Part shown: positions 42,040-51,588 of the stretch, one piece after another
Layout: each line of letters opens with the position of its first letter
Position numbering within the stretch: position 1 is the stretch's first letter
Source: CAVWNR01 sp963756525
GTDB lineage: Bacteria > Actinomycetota > Actinomycetes > Mycobacteriales > Jatrophihabitantaceae
Reading direction: 5' to 3'
Length of the DNA: 64,000 nucleotides
NCBI GenBank assembly: GCA_963756525.1
Contig: CAVWNR010000001.1
Location: 1-64,000, forward strand
Notes under the pieces: model-generated
What the model was told of the DNA's origin: nothing
Seen by the model: the letters and a program-made list of their open reading frames with translations, nothing else
The model's database searches: none
Made by a program: the position numbers and the translations under genes

Positions 42040-44370
42040 TCAATGCCGGGCGCCGCGGTGTCCCCAGCTCAGCCAGCCGAGCGACTCGGGCAACAGCCTC
42101 GCCCGCATCCGCACCCAGCGGGTCCGTCGGCCGCGCAGTGACGACTCGACCCGGCGCAGATCCGCGACCAGGTCGTCGGCCACAGCGTCCGCGGGCAGAG
42201 CTGTGGTCGCATCCGGCGGCGCATACCGGTGCCGCTCGACGACCGTGGCCAGATTGCCGAGCGACCGGGACGCGTCGCCGGGCAGCCCCTGACGGTCCAG
42301 CCAGTTGACGACCTGGCGCGGGCTGCGGACCGGGGACCAGACGTAGCCGAGATCGGCTGCGGTGTCGGCGAGCTCCTGCCAGAGGGGGTCCGGCCCGTCA
42401 GCGCTCGCCCGCAACCGGGCACGTCGGCGCGCGAGTCGGATGAGCGCGGGGACCAAGAGGATCAGGATCACCGCCAGCACCAGGCAGACGATCAGCACCG
42501 CCTGCCAGCCCGGGCCGGCGGGGCCTGCCGCGGCGCCGCGCTGCACGCCGCCGGCCGCCGCCGAGGAACTGGCAACGCTGCTGCCCAGGTCCTTTTTGTT
42601 CGGAGCTTCCGAGGTGGCGTTCACCGCCGCGCCCGCGCCGCTGTTGGCCGCGTGCGGAGCCCACGGCAGCGCCACCGCACGGTCGGCGTCGGCGCCGCTC
42701 AGCGGCGTCGGATCGAAGGGCAGCCAACCCACCGACGGGATGTAGGCCTCGACCCAGGCGTGCGCGTCGCTGGTGGTGACGACGAACTGCCCGTTGGCGC
42801 CGGGCGCGTCATGCGTGTAACCGATGACCACCCGCGCAGGCACCCCGGCGAGCCGGAGCATGACGCCCATCGCCGCCGCGTACTGCTGGCAGAAACCGGC
42901 CTTGTTCTTCAGGAAGTTGGTGAGATCGTCGGTCGAGTCCCCGGCCTTCGTCTGCAGGCTGTAGACGAAGCCGTTGGCCGGGTTGGTGAAGTAGTTCGAG
43001 ATGGCGACTGCCTTGCGGTACGGCGAGGAGATGTTGCCGGTCAGCTGGGCGACCAGCTGGCGGGCTAGCACCGGTGTGCTCGCGGGCAACTGCAGCCAGC
43101 GCGCGAGCGCGGCCTGGTCGAGCGGCTCGGAAATGTCCTGCAGCACGGTCGTGCCGGGGTTCTGCTCGCTAACCACCTCGGTGTAGCTGGCGCCCTTCTT
43201 CAGCGTGTTGGCGACGACCAGCTGGTTCGTCGGGCTCCAGCCGCGGCTGTCGATGCTGCCGCTCAGCGACGTCGGGTCGGCGAAGATCGGCACGTTGCCA
43301 CCCAGCGTGTGCAGCACGGTGACGGTGACGGCATAGCTGTAGGTGCTGTCCGGCCGCTGCGCGGGCGGGCTGGTGTCGAAGGCGGTGGTGCCGAGATCCT
43401 CGAGCGTCGAGTCAGGAACGTCCGAGGTCGTCCAGCCCTTGCCGTTGTAGCTGTCCAGGACGTTCGCGCGCAGATAGAACGGGTCGCGACCATCGGTGTT
43501 GCGTGCGTCGACGGAGAGCAGTCCGACCGGTTTACCGAGTGTCAGGCTGCCCTTGAGCGAGACGAACGGGTCCAGCCGGACGGCGCGACCGCTGCCGCCG
43601 AGCGGGAAGCTCGCCGAGCCGTTGTCGTGCAACGCGTCCGAGAGCAGGTTGCCGGCGCGCACCGGCACCATCAGCGGCACGCAGACGGCGAGGGCGAGCG
43701 CGATGACCCCGATCCTGCGACCGGAGAGCGCCTGCGCGGTGATCGCTCGCCCACCCCCGACGCGGGGCATCACCCGCCCCCATCGGCTGAGCTCGTCGCG
43801 AGAGTCCGACGCCAGCAACATCAGATACGCGATGCCCGCGGCGACGAACCACACCCAGCCGACGGCATGGCGGGGGACCGCTCCGGACAGGGTGTAGATG
43901 AGCAGGAACGGCACGCCGGCCAGCGCCGGGCGCCGGGCCACGACCGCGAGCAGGTCGACTGCGACCGCCATCAGCGTCAGCTGTGCCGTGAGCACCATCC
44001 GCACCGGTGGGGTCGAGGCGAGCGGGGCGGTCTCGTCACGCAGCGTGTCGGCGAACTGCGTCGACAGCGCCGACACGTCCTTCCACGCGCCGTGCAACGG
44101 CAGCACGCCGGCAACCGCGTGCGCCGGCACGAAGCGTGCGGTCAGGAACGCGACGACGAGCACCACGCCGGGCAGTAGCTGGATCAGGCGCGGCTGCCAG
44201 CGCATCCGCAGCACGGCCGCGGGCAGGATGGTGATCGCCATCGCGATCCACGCGTCGAGCAGCCACTGCCAGTCCGTGAATATCTGCCGCAGCGGCAAGA
44301 TCGCCAGGCACGAGGCAACCAGCCCGACGAGCGTGCGGCGGGCGGCGGCGTAGCGCAGCGGATCGGTCAA
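42040..44370 (-). CDS. Transglutaminase-like membrane protein
   Basis: 776 residues. N-terminal half has about seven membrane helices. An extracytoplasmic domain follows with the transglutaminase-like catalytic triad: Cys494 in AGFCQQYAAAMGVML, His537 in SDAHAWVEAY, Asp553 in GWLPFDPTPL. Then come a low-complexity Ala/Ser linker, a final membrane helix (VLIVCLVLAVILILLVPAL) and a DUF4129-like cytosolic tail (ELADTAADLGYVWSP). The start is TTG 44370, overlapping the DUF58 stop (TTGA); no ATG or GTG fits better. It is the third gene of a MoxR-DUF58-transglutaminase operon. These trios are widespread in actinobacteria; the role is unknown, possibly envelope protein processing. Confidence 0.85.
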   Translation of the reverse strand: MTDPLRYAAARRTLVGLVASCLAILPLRQIFTDWQWLLDAWIAMAITILPAAVLRMRWQPRLIQLLPGVVLVVAFLTARFVPAHAVAGVLPLHGAWKDVSALSTQFADTLRDETAPLASTPPVRMVLTAQLTLMAVAVDLLAVVARRPALAGVPFLLIYTLSGAVPRHAVGWVWFVAAGIAYLMLLASDSRDELSRWGRVMPRVGGGRAITAQALSGRRIGVIALALAVCVPLMVPVRAGNLLSDALHDNGSASFPLGGSGRAVRLDPFVSLKGSLTLGKPVGLLSVDARNTDGRDPFYLRANVLDSYNGKGWTTSDVPDSTLEDLGTTAFDTSPPAQRPDSTYSYAVTVTVLHTLGGNVPIFADPTSLSGSIDSRGWSPTNQLVVANTLKKGASYTEVVSEQNPGTTVLQDISEPLDQAALARWLQLPASTPVLARQLVAQLTGNISSPYRKAVAISNYFTNPANGFVYSLQTKAGDSTDDLTNFLKNKAGFCQQYAAAMGVMLRLAGVPARVVIGYTHDAPGANGQFVVTTSDAHAWVEAYIPSVGWLPFDPTPLSGADADRAVALPWAPHAANSGAGAAVNATSEAPNKKDLGSSVASSSAAAGGVQRGAAAGPAGPGWQAVLIVCLVLAVILILLVPALIRLARRRARLRASADGPDPLWQELADTAADLGYVWSPVRSPRQVVNWLDRQGLPGDASRSLGNLATVVERHRYAPPDATTALPADAVADDLVADLRRVESSLRGRRTRWVRMRARLLPESLGWLSWGHRGARH

Positions 44371-45719
44371 CGCGTCGCCCCGACTCGGATGGAGCCGCCG
44401 GTGGCGTACGCGCGCTGGCTGAGCAGCCGCGACCAGATGCCGCCGATCGAGTCGCCGCAGCGCGCCACGATCGCCCACCAGCCGGCGGCACGCAGGATCT
44501 CGGCCGCCGCGACCGCCCGCGCGCTGCCGTACGCGGCCAAGTCGGCGGCCTGCGGCGATCCGGTATCCACGAAGCGCCAACTGGCCGAGTCGAGCAGGAT
44601 CGCGAACGCGGGCACCGCCGATCCGCGCGCCCGGGTCGCCGCGACCGCGGTCGCGTCCGGCTCGCTGAGCGCGCCGAACACACTCACCACCGTGGAGTCG
44701 CGCGCCGCAGCGCGCAGCGGCGCGACAAGCCGGCTCAGGTCGTACCCGCCGGTCGGCCCGAGGTCGGCGAGGTGATCCACGAAGGTCGTCGACTCGGCGA
44801 AGCGCACGGGCCGGCCATCCGACGAGTCGGCGAGCAGGCTGACGTCCCGGCCGCTGAGGAAGAGCTGGTTGCCGATGCTCGCGACAGCGCTGATCGCCCA
44901 TTCCAGGCTGCTGGCCTGCCGCGGATCGTTTTCGGCCGGCGCACCGGCGAGCGCCCCGGTGGGCAGTGCGGCCTCGTGCGCGCCGGCTCGCAGGTCGAGC
45001 AGCACGGTCGTGTGCCCCTGCCACGGCCGCTCCTCGTGACGCACCATGAGCGCGCCGGTGCGTGCGGTCGACCGCCAGTGGATCTTGCGCAGGTCGTCGC
45101 CGTGGCGGTACTCGCGGGTGGACGCGTCGTCGGCGCCGTAACTGCCGATGGAGTGGCTGCCGGCGTTGTCGCCGACGTCGACGGAGTACGGCGTGTGCGC
45201 GTCCGGGAGGAGGTCGACGGCAGGCGTGACGACGAGGCGCGACGTGGCGGTGAACGAGCGGGTGGCGTCGATCATCCCGAACGGGTCGGTGAGCCGCACC
45301 CGCAACGGGCCGGCCGCGTACCGCCCCCGGTGCAGCGCGGGAATCCGGTACGCGACCGTGCGCGACTCACGCCCGGCGAGCCCGTCCAGGCCGAACCTGG
45401 CCCGGCCGGCGAGCTCGGCGGGCAGCCGGTCTTCGAGCATCAGCGACCCGCTGGGGAGCACCGACCGGTTCGTGACGGTCAGCTGCACGCCGAGATTCGA
45501 CCCGACCGGCACGCGGGCCGGCTCGGCGCTGCGCCGGCTCGCGATCGTGACCTGCGAACGGTTCACCACGATCGCCGCGACGATCGGGACGGCCACGACC
45601 AGGCAGCCCGCCCGCACCAGGTCGACCTCGCCGAAGAGCACCCCGAACAGCGCGGCCGTCAGCCCACCCGCCAGTAGGCAGCGCGCCCGCGTCGTGAAGC
45701 CCGGCCGCAACCAGCGCAT
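44367..45719 (-). CDS. DUF58-domain protein
   Basis: 450 residues. Two N-terminal membrane helices (RCLLAGGLTAALFGVLFGEV, then LVVAVPIVAAIVV), a beta-rich region, and the DUF58 block GDDLRKIHWRSTARTGALMV near residue 225. A von Willebrand-A-like domain follows (TTVLLDLRAGAH). The partner MoxR is thought to act as its chaperone. The ATG 45719 start lies 9 bases after the MoxR stop. Confidence 0.85.
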   Translation of the reverse strand: MRWLRPGFTTRARCLLAGGLTAALFGVLFGEVDLVRAGCLVVAVPIVAAIVVNRSQVTIASRRSAEPARVPVGSNLGVQLTVTNRSVLPSGSLMLEDRLPAELAGRARFGLDGLAGRESRTVAYRIPALHRGRYAAGPLRVRLTDPFGMIDATRSFTATSRLVVTPAVDLLPDAHTPYSVDVGDNAGSHSIGSYGADDASTREYRHGDDLRKIHWRSTARTGALMVRHEERPWQGHTTVLLDLRAGAHEAALPTGALAGAPAENDPRQASSLEWAISAVASIGNQLFLSGRDVSLLADSSDGRPVRFAESTTFVDHLADLGPTGGYDLSRLVAPLRAAARDSTVVSVFGALSEPDATAVAATRARGSAVPAFAILLDSASWRFVDTGSPQAADLAAYGSARAVAAAEILRAAGWWAIVARCGDSIGGIWSRLLSQRAYATGGSIRVGATR

Positions 45720-45728
45720 GGCCAGGCC

Positions 45729-46874
45729 CTAATTCGCCGTGGGGATGGGCACCGAGCCGATGATCTTGCCCAGGGCATCCTCGGCGGTGCGGCCGCTGAT
45801 GTGCGTCTCGGCCGTGAGCAGCAGTCGGTGCGCGATCACCGGGATGGCCAGGCCTTGCAGGTCATCGGGGATGACGAAGTTGCGCCCGCCCAGCGCCGCC
45901 CAGGCCTTCGCCGCGCGCAGCAGTTGCAGCGTCGCACGGGGAGAGGCACCCAGCCGGACGTCGGGCGAGCGGCGCGTCGCCTCGGCCAGGTCGACGGCGT
46001 AGGCCTTGATCGGCTCGGCGACGTGGACGGCCCGCACCGCGGCGATCAGTGATCGGACCTCGGCCGCGTCCGATACCGGCGGCAGGGTGTCGAGCGGGTC
46101 GACCGCAGCATGCTCGCCGAGCATTGCGATCTCGGCTCGGTGGTCGGGGTAGCCCATCGACACCCGGGCGGTGAAGCGGTCCCGTTGCGCCTCGGGCAGC
46201 GGGTAGGTGCCCTCCATGTCGATCGGGTTCTGGGTGGCGAGCACCAGGAACGGCGCCTCGAGCGGGTAGGTCACCCCGTCGACGGTGACCTGGCGTTCCT
46301 CCATGCACTCGAGCAGCGCCGCCTGCGTCTTGGGCGAGGCCCGGTTGATCTCGTCGCCGACGACGATGTTGGCGAACACCGGCCCGGGCTTGAACTCGAA
46401 GTCACGCGCCTCGGTGTTGAAGATGCTCACGCCGGTGATGTCACTCGGCAGCAGGTCGGGCGTGAACTGCACCCGGCGTACCGAGCAGTCGATCGAGCGC
46501 GCCAGCGCCTTGGCGAACTTCGTCTTCCCGACACCGGGCACGTCTTCGATCAGCAGATGCCCTTCGGCGAGCAGCACAGCCAGACCGAGACGGATCGTGT
46601 CGGACTTCCCCTCGATCACGCGCTCGATGTTGGCGACGATGCGCCGGCCCGCGCTCTGCACGGCGCTGATGTCGTCCTGGGACACCACGGTCCGCTCGCG
46701 GGCAGCGTGCGCACCGACCGGGTGCAGGGCGCTCGGCTGGGAAAGCGCCCCGGAGGACGCGAATCCGGGGCGCGGCGCGATCGGGTCGGCATGCTGGCGC
46801 TGTGGGGCCTGCCCGACGCGGTGCCACGGCGCCGAGGGGTCGTCGTCCCGCTCGAGGTTCACCACGCGAGTCAC
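45729..46874 (-). CDS. MoxR-family AAA+ ATPase
   Basis: 381 residues. Walker A EDVPGVGKTKFAKALA, Walker B VGDEINRASPKTQAALLE, sensor 1 FLVLATQNPIDMEGTYPLP, sensor 2 region GASPRATLQLLRAAKAWA. It is an ATP-driven chaperone-like protein that matures other proteins, here presumably the DUF58 and transglutaminase partners in its operon. GTG 46874 gives a 60-residue Pro/Ala-rich N-terminus before the conserved SQDDISAVQSAGRRI. A GTG at that point is an alternative and would give the usual 320 residues. Divergent from mraZ across 275 bp. Confidence 0.88.
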   Translation of the reverse strand: MTRVVNLERDDDPSAPWHRVGQAPQRQHADPIAPRPGFASSGALSQPSALHPVGAHAARERTVVSQDDISAVQSAGRRIVANIERVIEGKSDTIRLGLAVLLAEGHLLIEDVPGVGKTKFAKALARSIDCSVRRVQFTPDLLPSDITGVSIFNTEARDFEFKPGPVFANIVVGDEINRASPKTQAALLECMEERQVTVDGVTYPLEAPFLVLATQNPIDMEGTYPLPEAQRDRFTARVSMGYPDHRAEIAMLGEHAAVDPLDTLPPVSDAAEVRSLIAAVRAVHVAEPIKAYAVDLAEATRRSPDVRLGASPRATLQLLRAAKAWAALGGRNFVIPDDLQGLAIPVIAHRLLLTAETHISGRTAEDALGKIIGSVPIPTAN

Positions 46875-47067
46875 CTATCTGTCGACTGCCGAGCGCTGGC
46901 CGATAGCGGCTTGTGCGCCGTATCACGTCGAGTATTGCGGAGAAAACTACCCGCCGCTGCGGCGTCCTACGTCCGGGCAAGCCGCACGGTTCGTCGGCCG
47001 ATGCTTCCCCACCGCCGTCTTGCCCCGAATCCGGCGGATTCCGCCGCCTCGGCAACGGGTGTTGGCA

Positions 47068-47109
47068 TTGACGGTGGCGAGCAGTGGGGTACGGTGGGGA
47101 ACTGTGGGG
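47068..47109 (+). promoter_or_regulatory. mraZ promoter with MraZ operator repeats
   Basis: Three GTGGGG repeats at 47084-47089, 47094-47099 and 47104-47109, exactly 10 bp apart. This is the known MraZ binding pattern of TGGG-type boxes. A -35 TTGACG at 47068-47073 and -10 TACGGT at 47090-47095 (16-bp spacer) overlap the boxes. MraZ should thus repress its own operon by blocking polymerase. Confidence 0.8.
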
Positions 47110-47149
47110 AGGGTGACCGCAACGGACCGGCCGGCGGAGGTGGTGCGAG

Positions 47150-47581
47150 GTGTTTCTCGGCACACATACCCCCCGGTTGGACGACAAGGGCAGGCTCGCG
47201 CTGCCGGCCAAGTTCCGCTCCGACATGGAGGGCGGGCTGGTGATCACCAAGGGCCAGGAGCGGTGCCTGTTCGTCTTCCCGATCGCGGAGTTCAACCGGC
47301 TCACCGAGTTGCTGCGCACCGCGCCGGTCACCGACCGCCGGATACGCACGTACAGCCGGATCTTCTTCGCCAGTGCGTCGCACGAGATCCCGGACGGGCA
47401 GGGCCGGATCACGGTCCCGCAGCAGCTGCGGCAGTACGCCGGTCTCGCCAAGGACTGCGTGGTGATCGGCGCGAACACCCGCGTGGAGGTCTGGGACGCC
47501 GCGGCCTGGCAGGAGTACCTCGACACCACCGAGCAGTCGTTTGCCGACGAGGAGGAGGAGGTGCTGCCCGGGCTGCTGTGA
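47150..47581 (+). CDS. mraZ: MraZ transcriptional regulator
   Basis: 143 residues, GTG 47150 with GGAGGT eight bases upstream. Two SpoVT/AbrB-like repeats, one with LDDKGRLALPAKFRSD and one with PDGQGRITVPQQLRQ, each bearing the DxxGR core. It forms an octameric ring that binds the repeats at 47084-47109. It is the first gene of the dcw cluster, and its regulator. The C-terminus is acidic (ADEEEEVLPGLL), common in actinobacterial MraZ. Confidence 0.95.
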   Translation: MFLGTHTPRLDDKGRLALPAKFRSDMEGGLVITKGQERCLFVFPIAEFNRLTELLRTAPVTDRRIRTYSRIFFASASHEIPDGQGRITVPQQLRQYAGLAKDCVVIGANTRVEVWDAAAWQEYLDTTEQSFADEEEEVLPGLL

Positions 47582-47810
47582 TCCGCACCGACTGAGCCGT
47601 ATCGACCGTCCGCTCAGGCCTCCTCCCGCCGCTGCCGACCCTCCTGGCGCACCTTCCCCGGTGCCAGGCGCTCGGCAGGCCACGGCGGGCGGGGACCTGA
47701 CCGGACGGACCCCACGCTTGCCCACCAGTTCTCCCACCCGAGCAGTTCCACCGCCCGAGCAGTTCCGCCACCCGAGCCGCCACCCGAGCGCACGGAGGAC
47801 CAGACCGCCG
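47582..47810 (+). repeat. Spacer with short CCCGAGCAGTTCC repeats
   Basis: 229 bp between mraZ and rsmH. In its right half a 14-base motif, CACCCGAGCAGTTC, occurs twice and in degenerate form twice more (about 47735-47790). No gene. Possibly an mRNA leader of rsmH. Confidence 0.5.
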
Positions 47811-48806
47811 ATGGATGCCCGCGACGCCGAGTCCGCGCCGGGCCGCGCGGCGTCCGCGCAGACCGCCGCGCACGTGCCGGTGCTCCTCGACCGCGTACTC
47901 GCCCTGCTCGCGCCGGCGCTCGCCGATAAGCCGGCGGTGGCCGTCGATGCCACGCTAGGGCTCGGCGGGCACGCCGAGGCGCTGCTCGCGGCACATCCGC
48001 AGTTGACGCTGGTCGGGCTGGACCGTGATCCGGCGGCGCTCGAGCGCAGCCGGGCCCGGTTGGCGCCCTACCGGGCGCGGCTGCATGTCGTGCACGCCGT
48101 CTACGACCGGATGCCCGAGGTGCTCGCGTCGCTCGGCCTGTCGCACGTCGACGGGATCCTCTTCGACCTCGGCGTGTCGTCCATGCAGCTGGACCTGGCC
48201 GAGCGCGGGTTCGCCTACGCCCAGGACGCGCCGCTGGACATGCGGATGGACCCGGCCACGCCGTTGACGGCGGCCGACGTCGTCAACACCTACCCGGTCG
48301 GCGAGCTGGCCCGGGTGCTGCGCGAGTACGGCGAGGAGCGCTTCGCCCTGCGCATCGCGCAGACGATCGAGCGCGCCCGCCGGCTCGCGCCACTGGTGTC
48401 TACCGCCCAGCTGGCCGACCTCGTTCGCGCGTCGATCCCGGCGGCCAGCCGGCGCACCGGCGGGCATCCGGCCAAGCGCACCTTCCAGGCGCTGCGCATC
48501 GAGGTCAACGGCGAGTTGGCGGCCCTTCGCACGGCCGTTCCGGCGTCGCTCGCCGCCCTGGGCATGCGCGGTCGCATCGTCGTGCTCTCCTACCACTCCC
48601 TGGAGGACCGAGTGGTCAAACGGGCCCTCGCCGCACTCGCCACCGACACCACGCCACCGGGACTGCCGGTTGCGTTGGCCGAGAGCCGGCCGCAGCTGCG
48701 GCTGCTCGCCCGCGGCGAGGGGCCGGATGCCGCCGAGGTGGCCGCCAACCCGCGCGCAGCATCGGTCCGGCTGCGCGCGGCCGAGCGGATCCGGGAGGCG
48801 TCGTGA
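47811..48806 (+). CDS. rsmH: 16S rRNA C1402 N4-methyltransferase
   Basis: 331-residue RsmH/MraW. It methylates N4 of C1402 in 16S rRNA using SAM, in the cytosol. The SAM loop is VDATLGLGGHAEALLA near residue 40, followed by LVGLDRDPAAL, FDLGVSSMQLD, HPAKRTFQALRIEVN and SYHSLEDRVVK. ATG 47811 lies 11 bases after GGAGGA; the next ATG is out of frame. It is the second gene of the dcw cluster. Confidence 0.94.
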   Translation: MDARDAESAPGRAASAQTAAHVPVLLDRVLALLAPALADKPAVAVDATLGLGGHAEALLAAHPQLTLVGLDRDPAALERSRARLAPYRARLHVVHAVYDRMPEVLASLGLSHVDGILFDLGVSSMQLDLAERGFAYAQDAPLDMRMDPATPLTAADVVNTYPVGELARVLREYGEERFALRIAQTIERARRLAPLVSTAQLADLVRASIPAASRRTGGHPAKRTFQALRIEVNGELAALRTAVPASLAALGMRGRIVVLSYHSLEDRVVKRALAALATDTTPPGLPVALAESRPQLRLLARGEGPDAAEVAANPRAASVRLRAAERIREAS

Positions 48807-48828
48807 CCGCACGCTCGAGGGCACCCCG

Positions 48829-49449
48829 ATGAGCCGCCCGCGCCCGGTGTCCGGCCGGTGGACCAAGCCGACCCTGAACACCACCGGCGCCCGCCCGCAC
48901 CGGCGCACGTCGCGGCTGATCCGCCGCACCGGAGCACCGAAGATCCCGTTCGCGTTGCTGGTGGCCGGGTTGCTCGTCGGCGGTCTCTGCGCGCTCCTCG
49001 CGCTCAACACCGCGTCCGCCGCCGCGGAGCTGCGGCGCAACGACCTGCAGGCCGCCAACGCGGGGCTCGCCGCCGAAGTCGAACAGCTGCGTACCCAGGT
49101 CGCGGCGCAGCAGGCCCCCGGCTACCTGGCGAGCGCTGCGGCGCGGCTCGGCATGGTCCCCGACCGCAATCCGGCATTCCTAGAGCTTCGCCCCAACGGC
49201 AGCGTGGCCGTCCTCGGCTCGCCGGTGGCCGCCACCGGCGCGCCACCACCGCCGAGCCCGTCGTCCGCCGCCGCCCCGGTGGCGCCGCCGACGACCAAGC
49301 CCACGCCGACCGCCAAACCGAGCCCGACCCACAAGCCGAGCCCGACCCGCCAGCCGAGCCCGACGCACAAGCCGTCGCCGACGCCGAGCGCCCAGCCGGC
49401 CGCGACGCCGAAGCCGACGGCCACACCGTTGCCTGGAGGTCCGCGATGA
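48829..49449 (+). CDS. ftsL: FtsL-like division protein with Pro/Thr-rich tail
   Basis: 206 residues. Short cytosolic N-terminus, one membrane helix (FALLVAGLLVGGLCALLALN), then a periplasmic leucine-zipper-like coil (AELRRNDLQAANAGLAAEVE, then QLRTQVAAQQ) typical of FtsL. The last 80 residues are low-complexity, with repeats of the form KPSPTHKPSPTRQPSPTHKP. Such tails occur in actinobacterial FtsL-like proteins. FtsL should bridge FtsQ and FtsI/FtsW at the septum. Its stop overlaps the ftsI ATG as ATGA. Confidence 0.8.
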   Translation: MSRPRPVSGRWTKPTLNTTGARPHRRTSRLIRRTGAPKIPFALLVAGLLVGGLCALLALNTASAAAELRRNDLQAANAGLAAEVEQLRTQVAAQQAPGYLASAAARLGMVPDRNPAFLELRPNGSVAVLGSPVAATGAPPPPSPSSAAAPVAPPTTKPTPTAKPSPTHKPSPTRQPSPTHKPSPTPSAQPAATPKPTATPLPGGPR

Positions 49450-51587
49450 AGCGACCGGTCGACCCGCCCCCGGGCGGACCGCGCCGCGGCTCGCGAGGAG
49501 ACCGGGCGCCGGCGGGCCGGCCGGGGTCGGCGCCTCGCGGCAACATCCCGCCGCGCGGCACGCCCCCGCGCGGCACGCCTGCGCGCCGGGTGCCGCCCCG
49601 ACCCGAGCCGCCGCGGAGCATGCCGCCACGGGCCGGTTCACCGCCGGCCGTTCCACCGCGAAACCTGCCGCCCCAACAGCCCGGCGCGACGTCACGCCGT
49701 GGGATGCCGCCATCAGGGCAGGCGCCGCCTCGGCGACAGCCAGCCAAGCCGGCCCGGCAGCAGCCGCCCAAGCCGGCCCGGCCGCGCCGCGTCGCCCGCA
49801 CCCGCCGGCGCCGTCCGCTCGCCCTCGGGCGGATGAACAACCGGCTCACCGCCGGGTTCGCCGCCGTGTGCACGCTGCTGATCGTCATCGGCGGCAGGCT
49901 GGTCCAACTGCAGGGCATCGACCACGCCGATTACGCCGGCGCGGCCGCCGCGCAGCGGGTCGACACCATCCCGCTGCATGCGCTGCGCGGGCAGATCGTC
50001 GACCGCTACGGTCACGTGCTCGCCTACACCGCCGACGCGCAGGACATCACCGCGGATCCGCAGCAGATCGCGGCCAGCGACCGGCTGCGCTACGCCGCGC
50101 TGCTCGCGCCGCTCGTCGACGAGCAGGAGCTCGACCTGCTGGCCCAGCTGGCCAAGCCGGGCCAGTACGCGCTGGTCGCCACCGCGGTGCCGCCGCAGGC
50201 GGCGCAGCAGGTGATGAAGCTGAACCTGCCGGGCATCTACACCCAGGCGACCACCCAGCGGCAGTACCCGGCACAGACCACAGCCTCGAACGTGATCGGT
50301 CTCGTCCACTCCGACGGCAGCGGCGCCGCCGGCATCGAGTACCAGTTCAACGACGTCCTGGCCGGCATGGACGGCAGCCTCACCTACGCCGTCGACGGCA
50401 CCGGGAACATCAACCCAAGCGGCCCGAACATCCGCAAGAATCCGATCGACGGCGGCACGGTCCGGCTGACCATCGACCAGGACCTGCAGTACACCGTGCA
50501 GAACTACCTCGACCAGGCCGTCGCCGAGTCGGGCGCCCGCGACGGCGAGGTCGCGATTCTCGACGCGCACACCAGCCAGGTCCTGGCGCTCGCGTCCTCG
50601 CAAAGCTTCGACCCCGCCGATCCGTCGACCATCACGCCGAACGTCTCGCTCGACCCGCCCGTGCAGACGGTGTTCGAGCCCGGGTCGGTGAACAAGGTGG
50701 TGACCTTCTCGGCCGCGATCGAGAAGGGGCTGATCAATCCGCAGTCGCACATCATGGTGCCCGGCGACATCTCGATCGGCGGCGTGACCGTCCACGACGA
50801 CTGGTCGCACGCACCGGTGATGTACACCGCCACCGGCATCATCACGCAGTCGTCCAACGTCGGCACGTTGGAGATCGCGCAGAAGCTCGGGGCGCCGGCC
50901 TGGGACTACTACGAGCGTCGCTTCGGCATCGGCACCCAGACCGGGATCGGGCTCCCCGGCGAAAGCGCCGGCATCATGCCGCCGATGAGCGAGTGGTCGG
51001 ACTCGTCGTTCGCGAACCTGCCGATCGGGCAGGGCGAGGCGATGACGATCCTGCAGCTCGCCGGCATGTACCAGACGGTCGCCAACAACGGGGTGCGCGT
51101 GCCGCCGCGCATCGTCGACTCGATCACCAACCCGGACGGCTCGACCGTGAACACACAAGCGGCGCCGGGCGTCCCGGTCGTCAGCGCGAAAACCGCACAG
51201 ACTGTGCGCACCATGCTCGAGTCAGTGACCCTGCCCGGCGGCACCGGCGTCAAGGCCGCGATCCCCGGCTACCGCATCGCGGGCAAGACCGGCACCGCCC
51301 AGCAGCCCGACCCGGCGCACGGCGGCGCCTACTCGAGCTGGATGAACTGGGACACCTTCGCCGGCATCGCGCCCGCCGACAACCCGCAGTTCGTCGTCGC
51401 GATCATGATCGACAACCCGGCCCACGGCCTGCAGGGCGGCGACGTGGCCGCGCCGCTGTACAAGGAGATTGCCTCCTACGAGCTGGAGCACGCGCAGATC
51501 CCGCCGAGCGGCTCGGCGAGCAGGCATGTGCCGCTGATGGTCTGCAGCCCGCCGGTGATCGCCACGTACGGCAGTACCGTGTGCTGA
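49446..51587 (+). CDS. ftsI: FtsI, septal peptidoglycan transpeptidase
   Basis: 713-residue class B penicillin-binding protein (PBP3) that crosslinks septal peptidoglycan. The cytosolic N-terminus of about 130 residues is Pro/Arg-rich with PRGTPPRGTPARRVPPRP-like repeats. Then come a membrane anchor (AAVCTLLIVIGGRLVQLQGI), the PBP-dimer domain, and the transpeptidase domain with Ser414-x-x-Lys417 in EPGSVNKVV, Ser469-Ser-Asn471 in ITQSSNVG and Lys614-Thr-Gly in IAGKTGTAQQ. The motif reads SVNK rather than the common STFK. ATG 49446 overlaps ftsL. Target of beta-lactams by family. Confidence 0.95.
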   Translation: MKRPVDPPPGGPRRGSRGDRAPAGRPGSAPRGNIPPRGTPPRGTPARRVPPRPEPPRSMPPRAGSPPAVPPRNLPPQQPGATSRRGMPPSGQAPPRRQPAKPARQQPPKPARPRRVARTRRRRPLALGRMNNRLTAGFAAVCTLLIVIGGRLVQLQGIDHADYAGAAAAQRVDTIPLHALRGQIVDRYGHVLAYTADAQDITADPQQIAASDRLRYAALLAPLVDEQELDLLAQLAKPGQYALVATAVPPQAAQQVMKLNLPGIYTQATTQRQYPAQTTASNVIGLVHSDGSGAAGIEYQFNDVLAGMDGSLTYAVDGTGNINPSGPNIRKNPIDGGTVRLTIDQDLQYTVQNYLDQAVAESGARDGEVAILDAHTSQVLALASSQSFDPADPSTITPNVSLDPPVQTVFEPGSVNKVVTFSAAIEKGLINPQSHIMVPGDISIGGVTVHDDWSHAPVMYTATGIITQSSNVGTLEIAQKLGAPAWDYYERRFGIGTQTGIGLPGESAGIMPPMSEWSDSSFANLPIGQGEAMTILQLAGMYQTVANNGVRVPPRIVDSITNPDGSTVNTQAAPGVPVVSAKTAQTVRTMLESVTLPGGTGVKAAIPGYRIAGKTGTAQQPDPAHGGAYSSWMNWDTFAGIAPADNPQFVVAIMIDNPAHGLQGGDVAAPLYKEIASYELEHAQIPPSGSASRHVPLMVCSPPVIATYGSTVC

Positions 51588-51588
51588 C

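Noticed and set aside
42040..45024. Transglutaminase with a 994-residue reading
   Set aside because: The first 218 residues lie in the wrong frame of the DUF58 gene; the TTG overlapping its stop gives a normal start.
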